DNA of 64,000 nucleotides from Rhizobium sp. RU20A (GTDB lineage Bacteria; Pseudomonadota; Alphaproteobacteria; Rhizobiales; Rhizobiaceae): NCBI RefSeq assembly GCF_900155885.1, contig NZ_FTMB01000001.1, positions 1,240,001 to 1,304,000 of the forward strand, read 5' to 3'. Shown piece by piece: positions 45,599 to 57,008 of this stretch (position 1 is its first letter; each line of letters starts with the position of its first letter). The notes under the pieces were generated by a model. It saw only the letters and a program-made list of their open reading frames with translations, ran no database searches and was not told where the DNA came from. The position numbers and the translations under genes were made by a program.

Positions 45599-46624
45599 AT
45601 GAAGGCCGTCCGCCTGACATCCGTTGGAAACCTGTCGGTTCAAGAGGTCGACAAGCCCGCCCCGGGACCGGGCGAACTTCTGGTGAAGATCGAGGCGTGC
45701 GGCGTGTGCGGCACCGACCGGCATATCCTCGCCGGCGAATTTCCCTCACGCCCGCCGGTCACCCTCGGCCACGAATTCTGCGGCATCGTCGAAGCCATCG
45801 GCAGCGGCGTATCGACCGTCGCGATCGGCGCGCGCATCACGGGCGATCCGAACATCTCCTGCGGCCTATGCCCCCAGTGCCGCAACGGCCGCGTCAACCT
45901 GTGCCATAACCTCAAAGCCATTGGCATCCAGCAGGATGGCGGCTTTGCCGAATATGCTATCGTGCCCGAAAGCCAGGCCTACGAGATCCCGCTCTCGCTG
46001 CACCCGCATCACGGCGCCTTCTGCGAGCCGCTGGCCTGCTGCCTGCACGGCGTCGACATGGCCGAGATCAAGCCCGGCTCCTCCGTGGTCATTCTCGGCG
46101 GCGGCGTCATCGGCATGCTGACGGTGCAGCTCTGCAAGATCGCCGGTGCCACCACCATCGTCATGTCGACACGCCAGGCCGACAAGCGCGAACTCGCCGA
46201 AGCGATCGGCGCCACCCACAGCATCGATCCCTCCGCCGGCAATGCCGTCGAGCTCCTGGCTGGCAAGAATGGCCTGTTGCCGGGCGGCGCCGATGTCGTC
46301 ATCGAATGCGCGGGCGTGGCGGAAACGATGATGGAGGCCCCGAAGATGGCCAAAGCCGGCGGCACCGTCGTGATCCTCGGCGTCATGGCGGCCGGTGAAA
46401 AGATCGAAATCGAGCCCTTCGACATCCTCTTCCGCGAGCTTCGCGTGCTCGGCTCCTTCGTCAATCCCTTCACCCACCGCCGCGCCGCCGACATGATCGC
46501 CTCCGGCGCCGTCAAGGTCGACAAGCTGATCTCGCGCACCGTCGGCATCGATGAGGCCGTCGACGTCATCGCCAATCCGCCGCGACGCGGTGAAATCCGC
46601 GTGATGGTCTTGCCGAACGGTTAG
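45599..46624 (+). CDS. Zinc-dependent alcohol dehydrogenase (polyol/threonine dehydrogenase group)
   Basis: A 341-residue medium-chain dehydrogenase. The ATG at 45599 follows GGAGGAG. The catalytic zinc ligands Cys37 and His58-Glu59 (GHEF) and the structural zinc cysteines 88, 91, 94 and 102 are present, as is the NAD motif VVILGGGVIGML. It resembles sorbitol/galactitol or threonine dehydrogenases, but it is not the kbl-linked Tdh. It stands alone, so the substrate (a polyol or sugar alcohol is likely) cannot be fixed. Confidence 0.88.
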   Translation: MKAVRLTSVGNLSVQEVDKPAPGPGELLVKIEACGVCGTDRHILAGEFPSRPPVTLGHEFCGIVEAIGSGVSTVAIGARITGDPNISCGLCPQCRNGRVNLCHNLKAIGIQQDGGFAEYAIVPESQAYEIPLSLHPHHGAFCEPLACCLHGVDMAEIKPGSSVVILGGGVIGMLTVQLCKIAGATTIVMSTRQADKRELAEAIGATHSIDPSAGNAVELLAGKNGLLPGGADVVIECAGVAETMMEAPKMAKAGGTVVILGVMAAGEKIEIEPFDILFRELRVLGSFVNPFTHRRAADMIASGAVKVDKLISRTVGIDEAVDVIANPPRRGEIRVMVLPNG

Positions 46625-46770
46625 TGCGAATTCACGCAAGAACAGATCAACCTTTATTTAAGTCACACCGTTTATTTCTCCGGTTTCGCTGGATCCTCAG
46701 GGTCCGGATGACTGGAACCGGTGTGACCGCATGAACCGCGTGGACGCCCGGAGAGACTGGGGGCGTCTGC

Positions 46771-49173
46771 ATGCTTTTCAAATCCGCAACAAGTCGCAAT
46801 ATCTTTTCCATTGCAGCCATCGGCGTCGCCACGACGCTCGGCGCCTGCGCGGTGGTCTTCACGCTTGGTTATCAGTCGAGCAAGGAAGCCAGCATTGCCG
46901 AAATGGGTTTCGCAACAGAACGGGCAGCCGACGACATCAGCGAGTTGTTGACGACGGGTCTCGATGTCGCAACCGCGATCCGGACCGGCCTGGTCAGCGC
47001 GCGGCAGGCGAGCCAGTCCGACCGCTCTTCGGCGGATATCTTCCTGACGAACACTCTGAACGCAAGTCCGGCCATTCTTGGGGCCTGGACGGCGTGGGAG
47101 CCGAATGCCTTCGATGGCAAGGACAAGGATTTCGCCAGCAAAGCGGGGCACGATGCCACGGGCCGCTACGTCCCCTATATCGTGCGCGGCGGTGCCAATG
47201 GCGAGATCATCCATGAAGTCCTGGTCGACTATGACAAGCCGGGCGCGGGCGACTACTACCTCCTGGCCCGTGACAGCCAGAAGGCCGTTTTCATCGAGCC
47301 CTACTCCTATCCCGTCAACGGCCAGCAAGTGCTGATCACCTCGATCGTCCAGCCGATCGTCGAAAACGGCAAATCGGTCGGCGTTGCCGGTATCGACGTG
47401 TCGCTGGCTTCTGCCGATGAGAGTCTGGCAAGAATGAAACCGATGGGAACCGGTTATGCCGGCCTCGTCACCGGCGCCGGCAACATCATCCGTCATCCCG
47501 ATGCAAGCCTTGCCGGCAAGTCTCTGACGGATGCCGGCGACAAGGCCGCCGGTTGGAGCACGCTTATTGCCTCCCCCGGCAAGGAAATCGCCTTCAAGGG
47601 GCCGGACGGCATCGACTATATCGGCATGGCGCGGCCGATCGACCTCACGGCGGACACGAAATGGTACGCCATCGTCGCCGTCCCGGCAGCCACCGTCTAC
47701 GGCAATCTCGAAACGCAGATCCGCGGCGGCATTGCGACGATCGTTGGCGCCGTTCTGCTGCTGGGTCTCGTCGGCTGGATCATTTCGCGCCGCTTCACGC
47801 GTCGCGTTGAACGCGTCATCGCCCAGACCGGCGACATCGCTGCCGGCAAACTCGACGTCACGCTGACAGACGCCGAAAAGAATGATGAAATCGGCGATCT
47901 CTCCCGCTCGCTCAGCCTTCTCCTCGACGCCAACCGCCGCAAGGCGCAGCTCGAACAGGAAGCCGAAGCCCGCCTTGCGCAGGAGGAGGCCGACCGCGTC
48001 GAGCGCTCCTTGGGCCACAAGGCGCGTGAAGAGGAAATCCGTCTCGTCGTCGACGAAGTCGGCAACGGCCTGAAGCGTCTGGCCGCCGGGGACATGACCG
48101 TCCGTCTCGACAAGCCCTTCGCCCCCGCGCTGGACGCGATCCGCTCCGATTTCAACGCATCGGTCGAAACGCTGGAATCGGCGATGATCTCGTTCCGGGA
48201 CAACGCCAGCACGATCGAAGCCGGCGCCACCGAAATCCGCAACGCCGCCGACGACCTTTCGCGACGCACCGAGCAGCAGGCGGCCTCCGTGGAGGAGACC
48301 TCCGCGGCGCTTGCTGAAATCACCCGCTCCGTGCGCGAATCGACCGAACGGGCCGAGGAAGCTGGTGCCCAGGTCAGCCGCACCCGTGCCAATGCCGAGC
48401 GCTCCGGCGCCGTCGTGCGCTCGGCGGTCGAGGCCATGGACGCGATCGAGCAGTCCTCGCAGTCGATCTCCAACATCATCGGCGTCATCGACGAAATCGC
48501 TTTCCAGACCAACCTTCTCGCCCTCAACGCCGGCGTCGAGGCCGCCCGCGCAGGCGACGCCGGCAAGGGCTTTGCCGTGGTGGCGCAGGAAGTGCGCGAA
48601 CTCGCCCAGCGCTCGGCCAATGCAGCCAAGGAAATCAAGACGCTGATCTCCGCCTCCGGCGAACAGGTCCGCCAGGGCGTCACCCTGGTCGATCAGACGG
48701 GCGCGGTGCTGAACGACATCGCAACGGAAGTCGAGCAGATCAATGCCAACGTGCAGGGCATCGTCCAGGCTGCGAGGGAGCAGTCGACGAGCCTGCAGGA
48801 AATCAGTGCGGCCGTGAACATCATGGATCAGGGCACCCAGAAGAACGCGGCGATGGTGGAAGAAACCAATGCCGCCTCGCACACCCTCGCCACGGAAGTG
48901 GGACAGCTCTCGGAACGTCTCGACAGGTTCCGCCTGGGCGGCACCGGCTCGGGCCGCAGCACCTACCGTCCGGCAGCGGCGCCCGCCCAGCACCGCACCT
49001 TAGAGCCCGCCCCGGTGCGCAGCACGGCACCGCCCCGCGCGCCGGCAGCCGTCACCGAAACGGCACGGGCCGTCCCTTCGCCTGCCCGCGCCCTTGGCCA
49101 GCGTCTCGCAAAGGCCGTTGGCGCAGCCGCACCGGCAGCCCCCGCCGCGCAGGACAACTGGGAAGAGTTCTGA
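46771..49173 (+). CDS. Methyl-accepting chemotaxis protein with dCache sensor and CheR-docking tail
   Basis: An 800-residue chemoreceptor. The first membrane helix (about residues 10-33) is followed by a periplasmic double-Cache ligand domain (about 38-310), helix two (about 319-337) and HAMP units. The cytoplasmic hairpin tip is near residue 577, with [36 protein letters not shown] 90-residue Pro/Ala linker ends in the pentapeptide NWEEF, which in other receptors tethers CheR and CheB. dCache domains commonly bind amino acids or polyamines; this ligand is unknown. No other chemotaxis genes are adjacent. Confidence 0.95.
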   Translation: MLFKSATSRNIFSIAAIGVATTLGACAVVFTLGYQSSKEASIAEMGFATERAADDISELLTTGLDVATAIRTGLVSARQASQSDRSSADIFLTNTLNASPAILGAWTAWEPNAFDGKDKDFASKAGHDATGRYVPYIVRGGANGEIIHEVLVDYDKPGAGDYYLLARDSQKAVFIEPYSYPVNGQQVLITSIVQPIVENGKSVGVAGIDVSLASADESLARMKPMGTGYAGLVTGAGNIIRHPDASLAGKSLTDAGDKAAGWSTLIASPGKEIAFKGPDGIDYIGMARPIDLTADTKWYAIVAVPAATVYGNLETQIRGGIATIVGAVLLLGLVGWIISRRFTRRVERVIAQTGDIAAGKLDVTLTDAEKNDEIGDLSRSLSLLLDANRRKAQLEQEAEARLAQEEADRVERSLGHKAREEEIRLVVDEVGNGLKRLAAGDMTVRLDKPFAPALDAIRSDFNASVETLESAMISFRDNASTIEAGATEIRNAADDLSRRTEQQAASVEETSAALAEITRSVRESTERAEEAGAQVSRTRANAERSGAVVRSAVEAMDAIEQSSQSISNIIGVIDEIAFQTNLLALNAGVEAARAGDAGKGFAVVAQEVRELAQRSANAAKEIKTLISASGEQVRQGVTLVDQTGAVLNDIATEVEQINANVQGIVQAAREQSTSLQEISAAVNIMDQGTQKNAAMVEETNAASHTLATEVGQLSERLDRFRLGGTGSGRSTYRPAAAPAQHRTLEPAPVRSTAPPRAPAAVTETARAVPSPARALGQRLAKAVGAAAPAAPAAQDNWEEF

Positions 49174-49201
49174 GCCGCGCTCCGTTGAATGGAAAGTTGA
49201 C

Positions 49202-49224
49202 GATGGCGGGCCCGGCCCGCCATC
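49202..49224. terminator. Terminator between the chemoreceptor and 2H phosphoesterase genes
   Basis: GATGGCGGGC-ccg-GCCCGCCATC is a perfect 10-bp stem with a 3-base loop between the two convergent genes, followed by TGTCGTTT on the plus strand. Confidence 0.7.
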
Positions 49225-49249
49225 TGTCGTTTGAGGATTGGTGAGGGTC

Positions 49250-49969
49250 TCAGGCCGGTTCGAACACCTGCACCTCTTCGAAGTGGTTCATGTCCTCGAA
49301 GGTACAGAAGGCCGGCGCCTTCAGCGCGAACACCGGTGCATGGCGCTTAAGCGCGGTCTCGGCCTCCGCGAGGAAAGCAATCCAGGCCGCCATTGTCTCC
49401 TCGTCGAAACGCTCGGTCATGTAGGCGAAGGTGATGTGGAAGACGTAAGTGTCGTGGTCGGGATGGCGGTAGCCGAGAAGATCCGCCAGCCGGTCTCGCC
49501 ACTCCCTCAGCACCGTCTTGTCCGCCTCCGTCGCGCCTTCGAGCTGCAGGCCGAGCGGCGTCAGATGGCTCAGTACAACGTTGAAGGCCGGTCCCGGCGC
49601 AAACAGCGCGAGGCGGTCCGACATCAGCGCCGTCATGTCATCGACCGGCGTTTCGACCGGAACATCGGCGGGCCAGTAGGGATGCGCCCGCCGGCTCTCG
49701 ATGATGCCCTGGAACAGCGTCATGTGCAGGCTGGACGCGGCCGTGAAGGCGAGCGTCTCGGCCCCCGGCATCGCCCCGTAACGTCCGCGCAGATCAAGAA
49801 CCGCAGCCGCGCTGTCGGACCCCTCGACCAGATGGCAGACGATCGTGTTGCCCCGCTCGGTCAGGAAGGTACCGCTCGCATCATAGCGACGGCCAAGATG
49901 CGGGATTTCGCCGGGATTGAGCGCCTTTGCGGCAAAGCGCAGGTGATCGGGAACGGCGGGCGGCGTCAT
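49250..49969 (-). CDS. DUF1868 family 2H phosphoesterase-like protein
   Basis: A 239-residue cytoplasmic protein. The start at 49967-49969 follows AAAAGGA. It contains two H-x-T/S motifs, HMTLFQG and HITFAYMT, in the duplicated fold of 2H phosphoesterases (LigT/2',5'-RNA ligase relatives), and the overall pattern fits DUF1868. The family is expected to act on cyclic phosphate ends of RNA or small nucleotides, but this member's substrate is unknown. It is divergent from carB with 306 bases between starts. Confidence 0.8.
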   Translation of the reverse strand: MTPPAVPDHLRFAAKALNPGEIPHLGRRYDASGTFLTERGNTIVCHLVEGSDSAAAVLDLRGRYGAMPGAETLAFTAASSLHMTLFQGIIESRRAHPYWPADVPVETPVDDMTALMSDRLALFAPGPAFNVVLSHLTPLGLQLEGATEADKTVLREWRDRLADLLGYRHPDHDTYVFHITFAYMTERFDEETMAAWIAFLAEAETALKRHAPVFALKAPAFCTFEDMNHFEEVQVFEPA

Positions 49970-50148
49970 GGCGGCGGTCCTTTTCCAATGAGGGAACGCG
50001 GGAACGGTCCCGCACGACCGAAAGCGGTAGATCGCCCGTGCGAAGCGCATGTGACACGCGATTGTCAGCGCCGTGACGGCCTCGCCCCATGCGCTGTCGG
50101 CACACCCAACGCTCCCCAACTTTCATCGCCCCCGGGGCATTTATGGGG

Positions 50149-50176
50149 TTGGTTTAACGGCCAAGTTTCCCTATAA
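50149..50176 (+). promoter_or_regulatory. Weak candidate promoter of carB
   Basis: TTGGTT (50149-50154), 16 bases, CTATAA (50171-50176) lies about 100 bases before the carB ATG. The -10 is good for rhizobia and the -35 is weak. Since carB is far from carA, it needs a promoter in this region. Confidence 0.35.
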
Positions 50177-50275
50177 GCCGCTTCTAGCCTGAAATGACCA
50201 TCCTCCTGCGCCCGGCCGGTGACCTCCCTCACCCAGGCCGGTTTTTCGCGCAGGCACGAGATACGGATAGAGCCC

Positions 50276-53761
<3,486 letters not shown>

Positions 53762-53771
53762 TAGGGTGAAG

Positions 53772-54026
53772 ATGAAGCCGCTCCGCTACACAACCCATTG
53801 CGAAACGGCGATGGCGGAGCGGCTGATCGACCCGGATTGGGTGTTGGCGACTGTGCATAAGCCCGACTGGGTCGTTTTTGACCCGTCAGGTCCGCCGCTT
53901 GAAAGGCGGTTCCGCGCTGTGGCGGAGCGTGAAAAACGGATTTTGCGTGTCGTCTGATTGGAAACACCGGACGAAATACGTATCATCACTGTATTCTTTG
54001 ATCGCAAGGCGAGGCGACCGACATGA
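53772..54026 (+). pseudogene. DUF4258 (toxin-like) gene with in-frame TGA
   Basis: The frame starts at ATG 53772 (a GTG two codons earlier is also possible), ten bases after the carB stop, and reads MKPLRYTTHCETAMAERLID... to RILRVV. It then meets TGA at 53955-53957 but continues in frame as LETPDEIRIITVFFDRKARRPT to a second TGA at 54024-54026. That second stop overlaps the next ATG as ATGA. The continuation is exactly the expected final strand of a DUF4258 protein, so the full gene is 84 codons and the inner TGA is a nonsense change; CGA or TGG to TGA would each be one base. DUF4258 proteins resemble RelE-like toxins paired with DUF2283. Either the toxin is dead, truncated to 61 residues, or the base is a sequencing error. 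Confidence 0.7.
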
Positions 54027-54289
54027 AGCCGAAGATCGAGTATGATGCAGCAGCCGACGCGGCCTACATCCGCTTTTCGCAAGAGCCGGTGCTGGAAACC
54101 GAGGAGGTATCAGCGGGCATTATGTTGGATTACGATAGGGATGGTCGCATTGTAGCCCTTGAGGTGCTAGACGCGCGCGCGCATCTACCGCCGGCCACGC
54201 TTGAAGATGCTGCCGAGAATTTGTTGAAACGGATAGCGCCTGTTGAAAACGAAGTATCCCGGCGTTCGGCATCGCAACATACGCGATAG
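54023..54289 (+). CDS. DUF2283 family protein (antitoxin-like partner)
   Basis: An 88-residue protein. It opens MKPKIEYDAAADAAYIRFSQ and has GIMLDYDRDGRIVALEVLDARAHLP, the DUF2283 core. The ATG overlaps the last stop of the DUF4258 frame (ATGA), which shows that the two genes were once translationally coupled. DUF2283 proteins are often found beside DUF4258 and are thought to be antitoxins. With the upstream frame broken, translation here depends on re-initiation or its own weak site, so the antitoxin may be an orphan remnant. Confidence 0.8.
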   Translation: MKPKIEYDAAADAAYIRFSQEPVLETEEVSAGIMLDYDRDGRIVALEVLDARAHLPPATLEDAAENLLKRIAPVENEVSRRSASQHTR

Positions 54290-54299
54290 GTGAGGGCCG

Positions 54300-54746
54300 A
54301 TGTCCCCTCAAGACACCCTCGACATCGACACGGCCTGCACGCTGCCTTTCCCGCGCCAGACGGTCTTTGACGCCTTCGCAAGGCCCGGGCAACTCGCCCT
54401 GTGGTGGGGCCCCGACGGCTTTTCCAACGTCATTCACCGCTTTGAATTCGAGAACGGCGGCACCTGGGAAATCACCATGACCGCCTCCGACGGCACGGAT
54501 TTCCTGAACCGCTCGACCTTTACCGAGATCGTGGCGCCCGAGCGCATCGTCTTCCGCCATCACGAGCCGATCCACCTCTTCGACATGGACATGCGCTTTG
54601 AGGAACTGGGGCCGCAGGAGACCCGTCTGTCCTGGCGCATGCGCATGCCGGCGACGGAGGAGAACCGGCTGATGGCGAAGTTCTTCGCGCTCGCCAACGA
54701 ACAGAATTTCGCCCGCCTCGAGCGCGTTCTGGCCGGCCTGCGATAG
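54300..54746 (+). CDS. SRPBCC/AHSA1 domain protein
   Basis: A 148-residue protein of the START-like superfamily. Its opening TLPFPRQTVFDAFARPGQLALWWGPDGFSN is the classic AHSA1 signature, followed by GGTWEITMTASDGTDF and a C-terminal helix. Members bind hydrophobic ligands or act as Hsp90-activator-like folds; the function here is unknown. It follows the DUF2283 gene after 10 bases and is separated from the DUF2235 gene by 60 bases. Confidence 0.87.
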   Translation: MSPQDTLDIDTACTLPFPRQTVFDAFARPGQLALWWGPDGFSNVIHRFEFENGGTWEITMTASDGTDFLNRSTFTEIVAPERIVFRHHEPIHLFDMDMRFEELGPQETRLSWRMRMPATEENRLMAKFFALANEQNFARLERVLAGLR

Positions 54747-54806
54747 CGGTTGCGATTTGGCAAGAACACAACCAGAATGCCCTTGTCCAAGCAGAGGGGG
54801 CATCGC

Positions 54807-56024
54807 ATGTCGAAGAACATCGTCATCCTGTTTGACGGGACCTCCAACGAAATTTCCGCCGATCGCACCAATATTCTGCGTCTTTTCGGCTGCCTGAAAC
54901 GCGACCACACACAGGTCGTCTACTATGATCCCGGCGTCGGCACCTTCGGCGCGGCGAACTCCTGGTCGCGGCTGCAGCGGCATGCGGTGGAAATCTGGGG
55001 TCTGGCGACCGGCTGGGGCCTCGACGAGAATGTCAAGGAAGCCTATCGCATGCTGGTCGAGACCTATGATGCCGGCCCGGTGGATGCGGATGGCAATTAT
55101 CCGGATCGCGACCGCATCTACATCTTCGGCTTCAGCCGCGGCGCCTATAGCGCCCGCGTGCTCGCCGGCTTCATCCACGCCTTCGGCCTGACGACCAGAG
55201 TGCATCTCAACCTGCTGGATTACGCCTATCGCGCCTACAAGGGCATCACGCGGGAGGAACAGGCCCGTGTCGATGTCGAGGCGGAGGGCGATGCGCCCTC
55301 GGCGTTTCCCAGCATGCGGCTCTACGAAAAGGTTCTGCAGAACGACAGGCCGCCCATCCGCCTGCTCGGACTCTTCGATACGGTCTCCTCGGTCATCGAA
55401 CCCGGCAAATGGCGCCCGCAGCTCAAGACGCATCCCTTCACCAACCGCAACACATCGGTGGAGATGGTGCGCCACGCCGTCGCCATCGACGAGCGCCGCA
55501 CCATGTACCAGCCCGAACTCTGGAGCACAGGCCAGCACTATTGGGGCGGCCCATTCAAGCCGAAGGATACAGCTGGCCTGAAGCCGCAGGATGTCCGCGA
55601 AGTCTGGTTTGCCGGCGTGCACGCCGATGTCGGCGGCGGCTATCCTGAAGCCGAAAGCGGCCAGATCAAGATACCGCTGCGCTGGATGATCAAGGAAACG
55701 CGCGGCAGCGGGCTGGTCTATGAGCAGACCACGATCGACGAACTGGTTGAGGGCAAGGGCGACAACAAATATGTGGCGCCGGATGCACTTGCGCCGCTGC
55801 ACAATTCCATGCGCAAAGCATGGCCCTTTGTCGAATGGGTCCCCCGGCTGGTGCCCGCCACGTCGTGGCGAAACGCCGACAAGGTCGGGGACCTCTACAT
55901 TCCGCGTCAGGACCGCCGCCTCATCCCGCGCAACGCGCTGTTGCACACCTCCGTCAAGGAGCGGCTCGATGCCGGCGGCTATGCGCCGCCCAATCTGCCG
56001 CCACGCCCGGTTTTCACCGACTGA
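54807..56024 (+). CDS. DUF2235 alpha/beta-hydrolase-like protein (Tle-type phospholipase relative)
   Basis: A 405-residue protein. The start at 54807 follows a GAGGGGG site. It begins NIVILFDGTSNE (residues 4-15), has the nucleophile elbow GFSRGAYSAR (Ser110), and later LGLFDTVSSV and GVHADVGGGY. Those features define DUF2235, the family that includes Tle1-like type VI secretion phospholipase effectors and free-standing relatives. There is no signal peptide and no adjacent immunity or VgrG gene, so it may simply be a cytoplasmic hydrolase. Substrate is unknown. Confidence 0.85.
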   Translation: MSKNIVILFDGTSNEISADRTNILRLFGCLKRDHTQVVYYDPGVGTFGAANSWSRLQRHAVEIWGLATGWGLDENVKEAYRMLVETYDAGPVDADGNYPDRDRIYIFGFSRGAYSARVLAGFIHAFGLTTRVHLNLLDYAYRAYKGITREEQARVDVEAEGDAPSAFPSMRLYEKVLQNDRPPIRLLGLFDTVSSVIEPGKWRPQLKTHPFTNRNTSVEMVRHAVAIDERRTMYQPELWSTGQHYWGGPFKPKDTAGLKPQDVREVWFAGVHADVGGGYPEAESGQIKIPLRWMIKETRGSGLVYEQTTIDELVEGKGDNKYVAPDALAPLHNSMRKAWPFVEWVPRLVPATSWRNADKVGDLYIPRQDRRLIPRNALLHTSVKERLDAGGYAPPNLPPRPVFTD

Positions 56025-56057
56025 TGGCGGGTCCGTCCTTTAACGCCCCGAACGCGT

Positions 56058-56083
56058 AAGGCCTCCCCCGCAGGGAAGGCCCT
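56058..56083. terminator. Weak hairpin between DUF2235 and YfdX genes
   Basis: AAGGCCTCCC and GGGAAGGCCCTT pair with small bulges in the 86-base gap between the convergent genes. It could terminate either, but the stem is imperfect. Confidence 0.35.
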
Positions 56084-56110
56084 TGCAGTCGATCGCGATG
56101 ACACCCGCAA

Positions 56111-56890
56111 TCAGTTGGCCGAAGTCGTTGCCTTCTGCGCGTTCAACGGCGCCTTGGCGTCGGCTGTCTTCTGAGCCTTGGCCTTGTAGGGCTGGCCGTA
56201 GACATCGACAATGTTGAGCATTGCATGGTCTGTGGCGTCCTTCAGGAAGGCATTGGCCTCGAAATACTTGCCTTCATCGATCAGGCTCGCGGCCTTCGTC
56301 ACATCGGCCATGGTCTGTTCGAGCGGCAGCACGGCCGAAACGAACTGCACATCGACATCCGCCACCGCGAGCTTTTCAAGCGCGCCCTTGCGGTCGGCCG
56401 TCTTCAGGCTCTGGTTGGCGTCGGAGATGGCGGCCATCTTTTCCGGCGTCGCCTTGAAGTCTTCCGCGAGCGTCAGCTGCGAGTCGACCGGAAGCCGGGC
56501 CACCGGCGTCGTCGACGGCGCCTTGGCATGCGCGACCTTTTCCGGCGTCGTCGCCTTGCCGGGCGCGGTCAGCTCAGACTCGGGCTTCATGAAGACCGCG
56601 TCATCCTTGGCTGCCTTCGCGAGCGCAACCTTGGCCTGATGGATCAGTGTCTTGGCCTGATCCGGCTGGGCGTTGAAAATCGCCAGGCGGGTGGCCTGGA
56701 TATCGCTGAGCGCCTTGGCGCCATCCTTGGACAGGCGGCCGACATCCTGATCGATCTTCTTGTCCAGCATGGCCTGCTGGGCGATTTGCGATGGGGCAGC
56801 GGGCGTCGCAGCCTGATCGGATGCCTAGGCGACACCGCCGAGAACAGTTCCCGAAACGAGGACGATGGCCAGTGTTTTACGAATGGACAT
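56111..56890 (-). pseudogene. YfdX family protein gene with nonsense codon at the signal peptide
   Basis: The true start is the ATG at 56888-56890, seven bases after a strong AAGGAGA site. It reads MSIRKTLAIVLVSGTVLGGVA, a good signal peptide, and then hits TAG at 56825-56827 (codon 22) before continuing in frame as ASDQAATPAAPSQIAQQAMLDKK and 215 more residues. The mature part (DKKIDQDVGRLSKDGAKALSDIQATRLAI..., VYGQPYKAKAQKTADAK) is YfdX. CAG to TAG would be a single transition. Unless translation restarts at the ATG at 56770, which has no signal peptide, no periplasmic YfdX is made. YfdX is linked to stress and acid survival in other bacteria. Confidence 0.7.
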
Positions 56891-57008
56891 GACCAATCTC
56901 CTTCTTCGAATTTCTCGAACAACGTCAACGCTTTGTTCCATGATTCTGACAACACTATAACGCCGCCTCGCCCGCCTTGTTGCGTTACAAACAGCTCATG
57001 AAAGGAAA

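Noticed and set aside
53955-53957. TGA as a selenocysteine or programmed recoding site
   Set aside because: The following bases do not show an obvious SECIS-like hairpin, and DUF4258 proteins are not known selenoproteins; a simple nonsense change is more likely.
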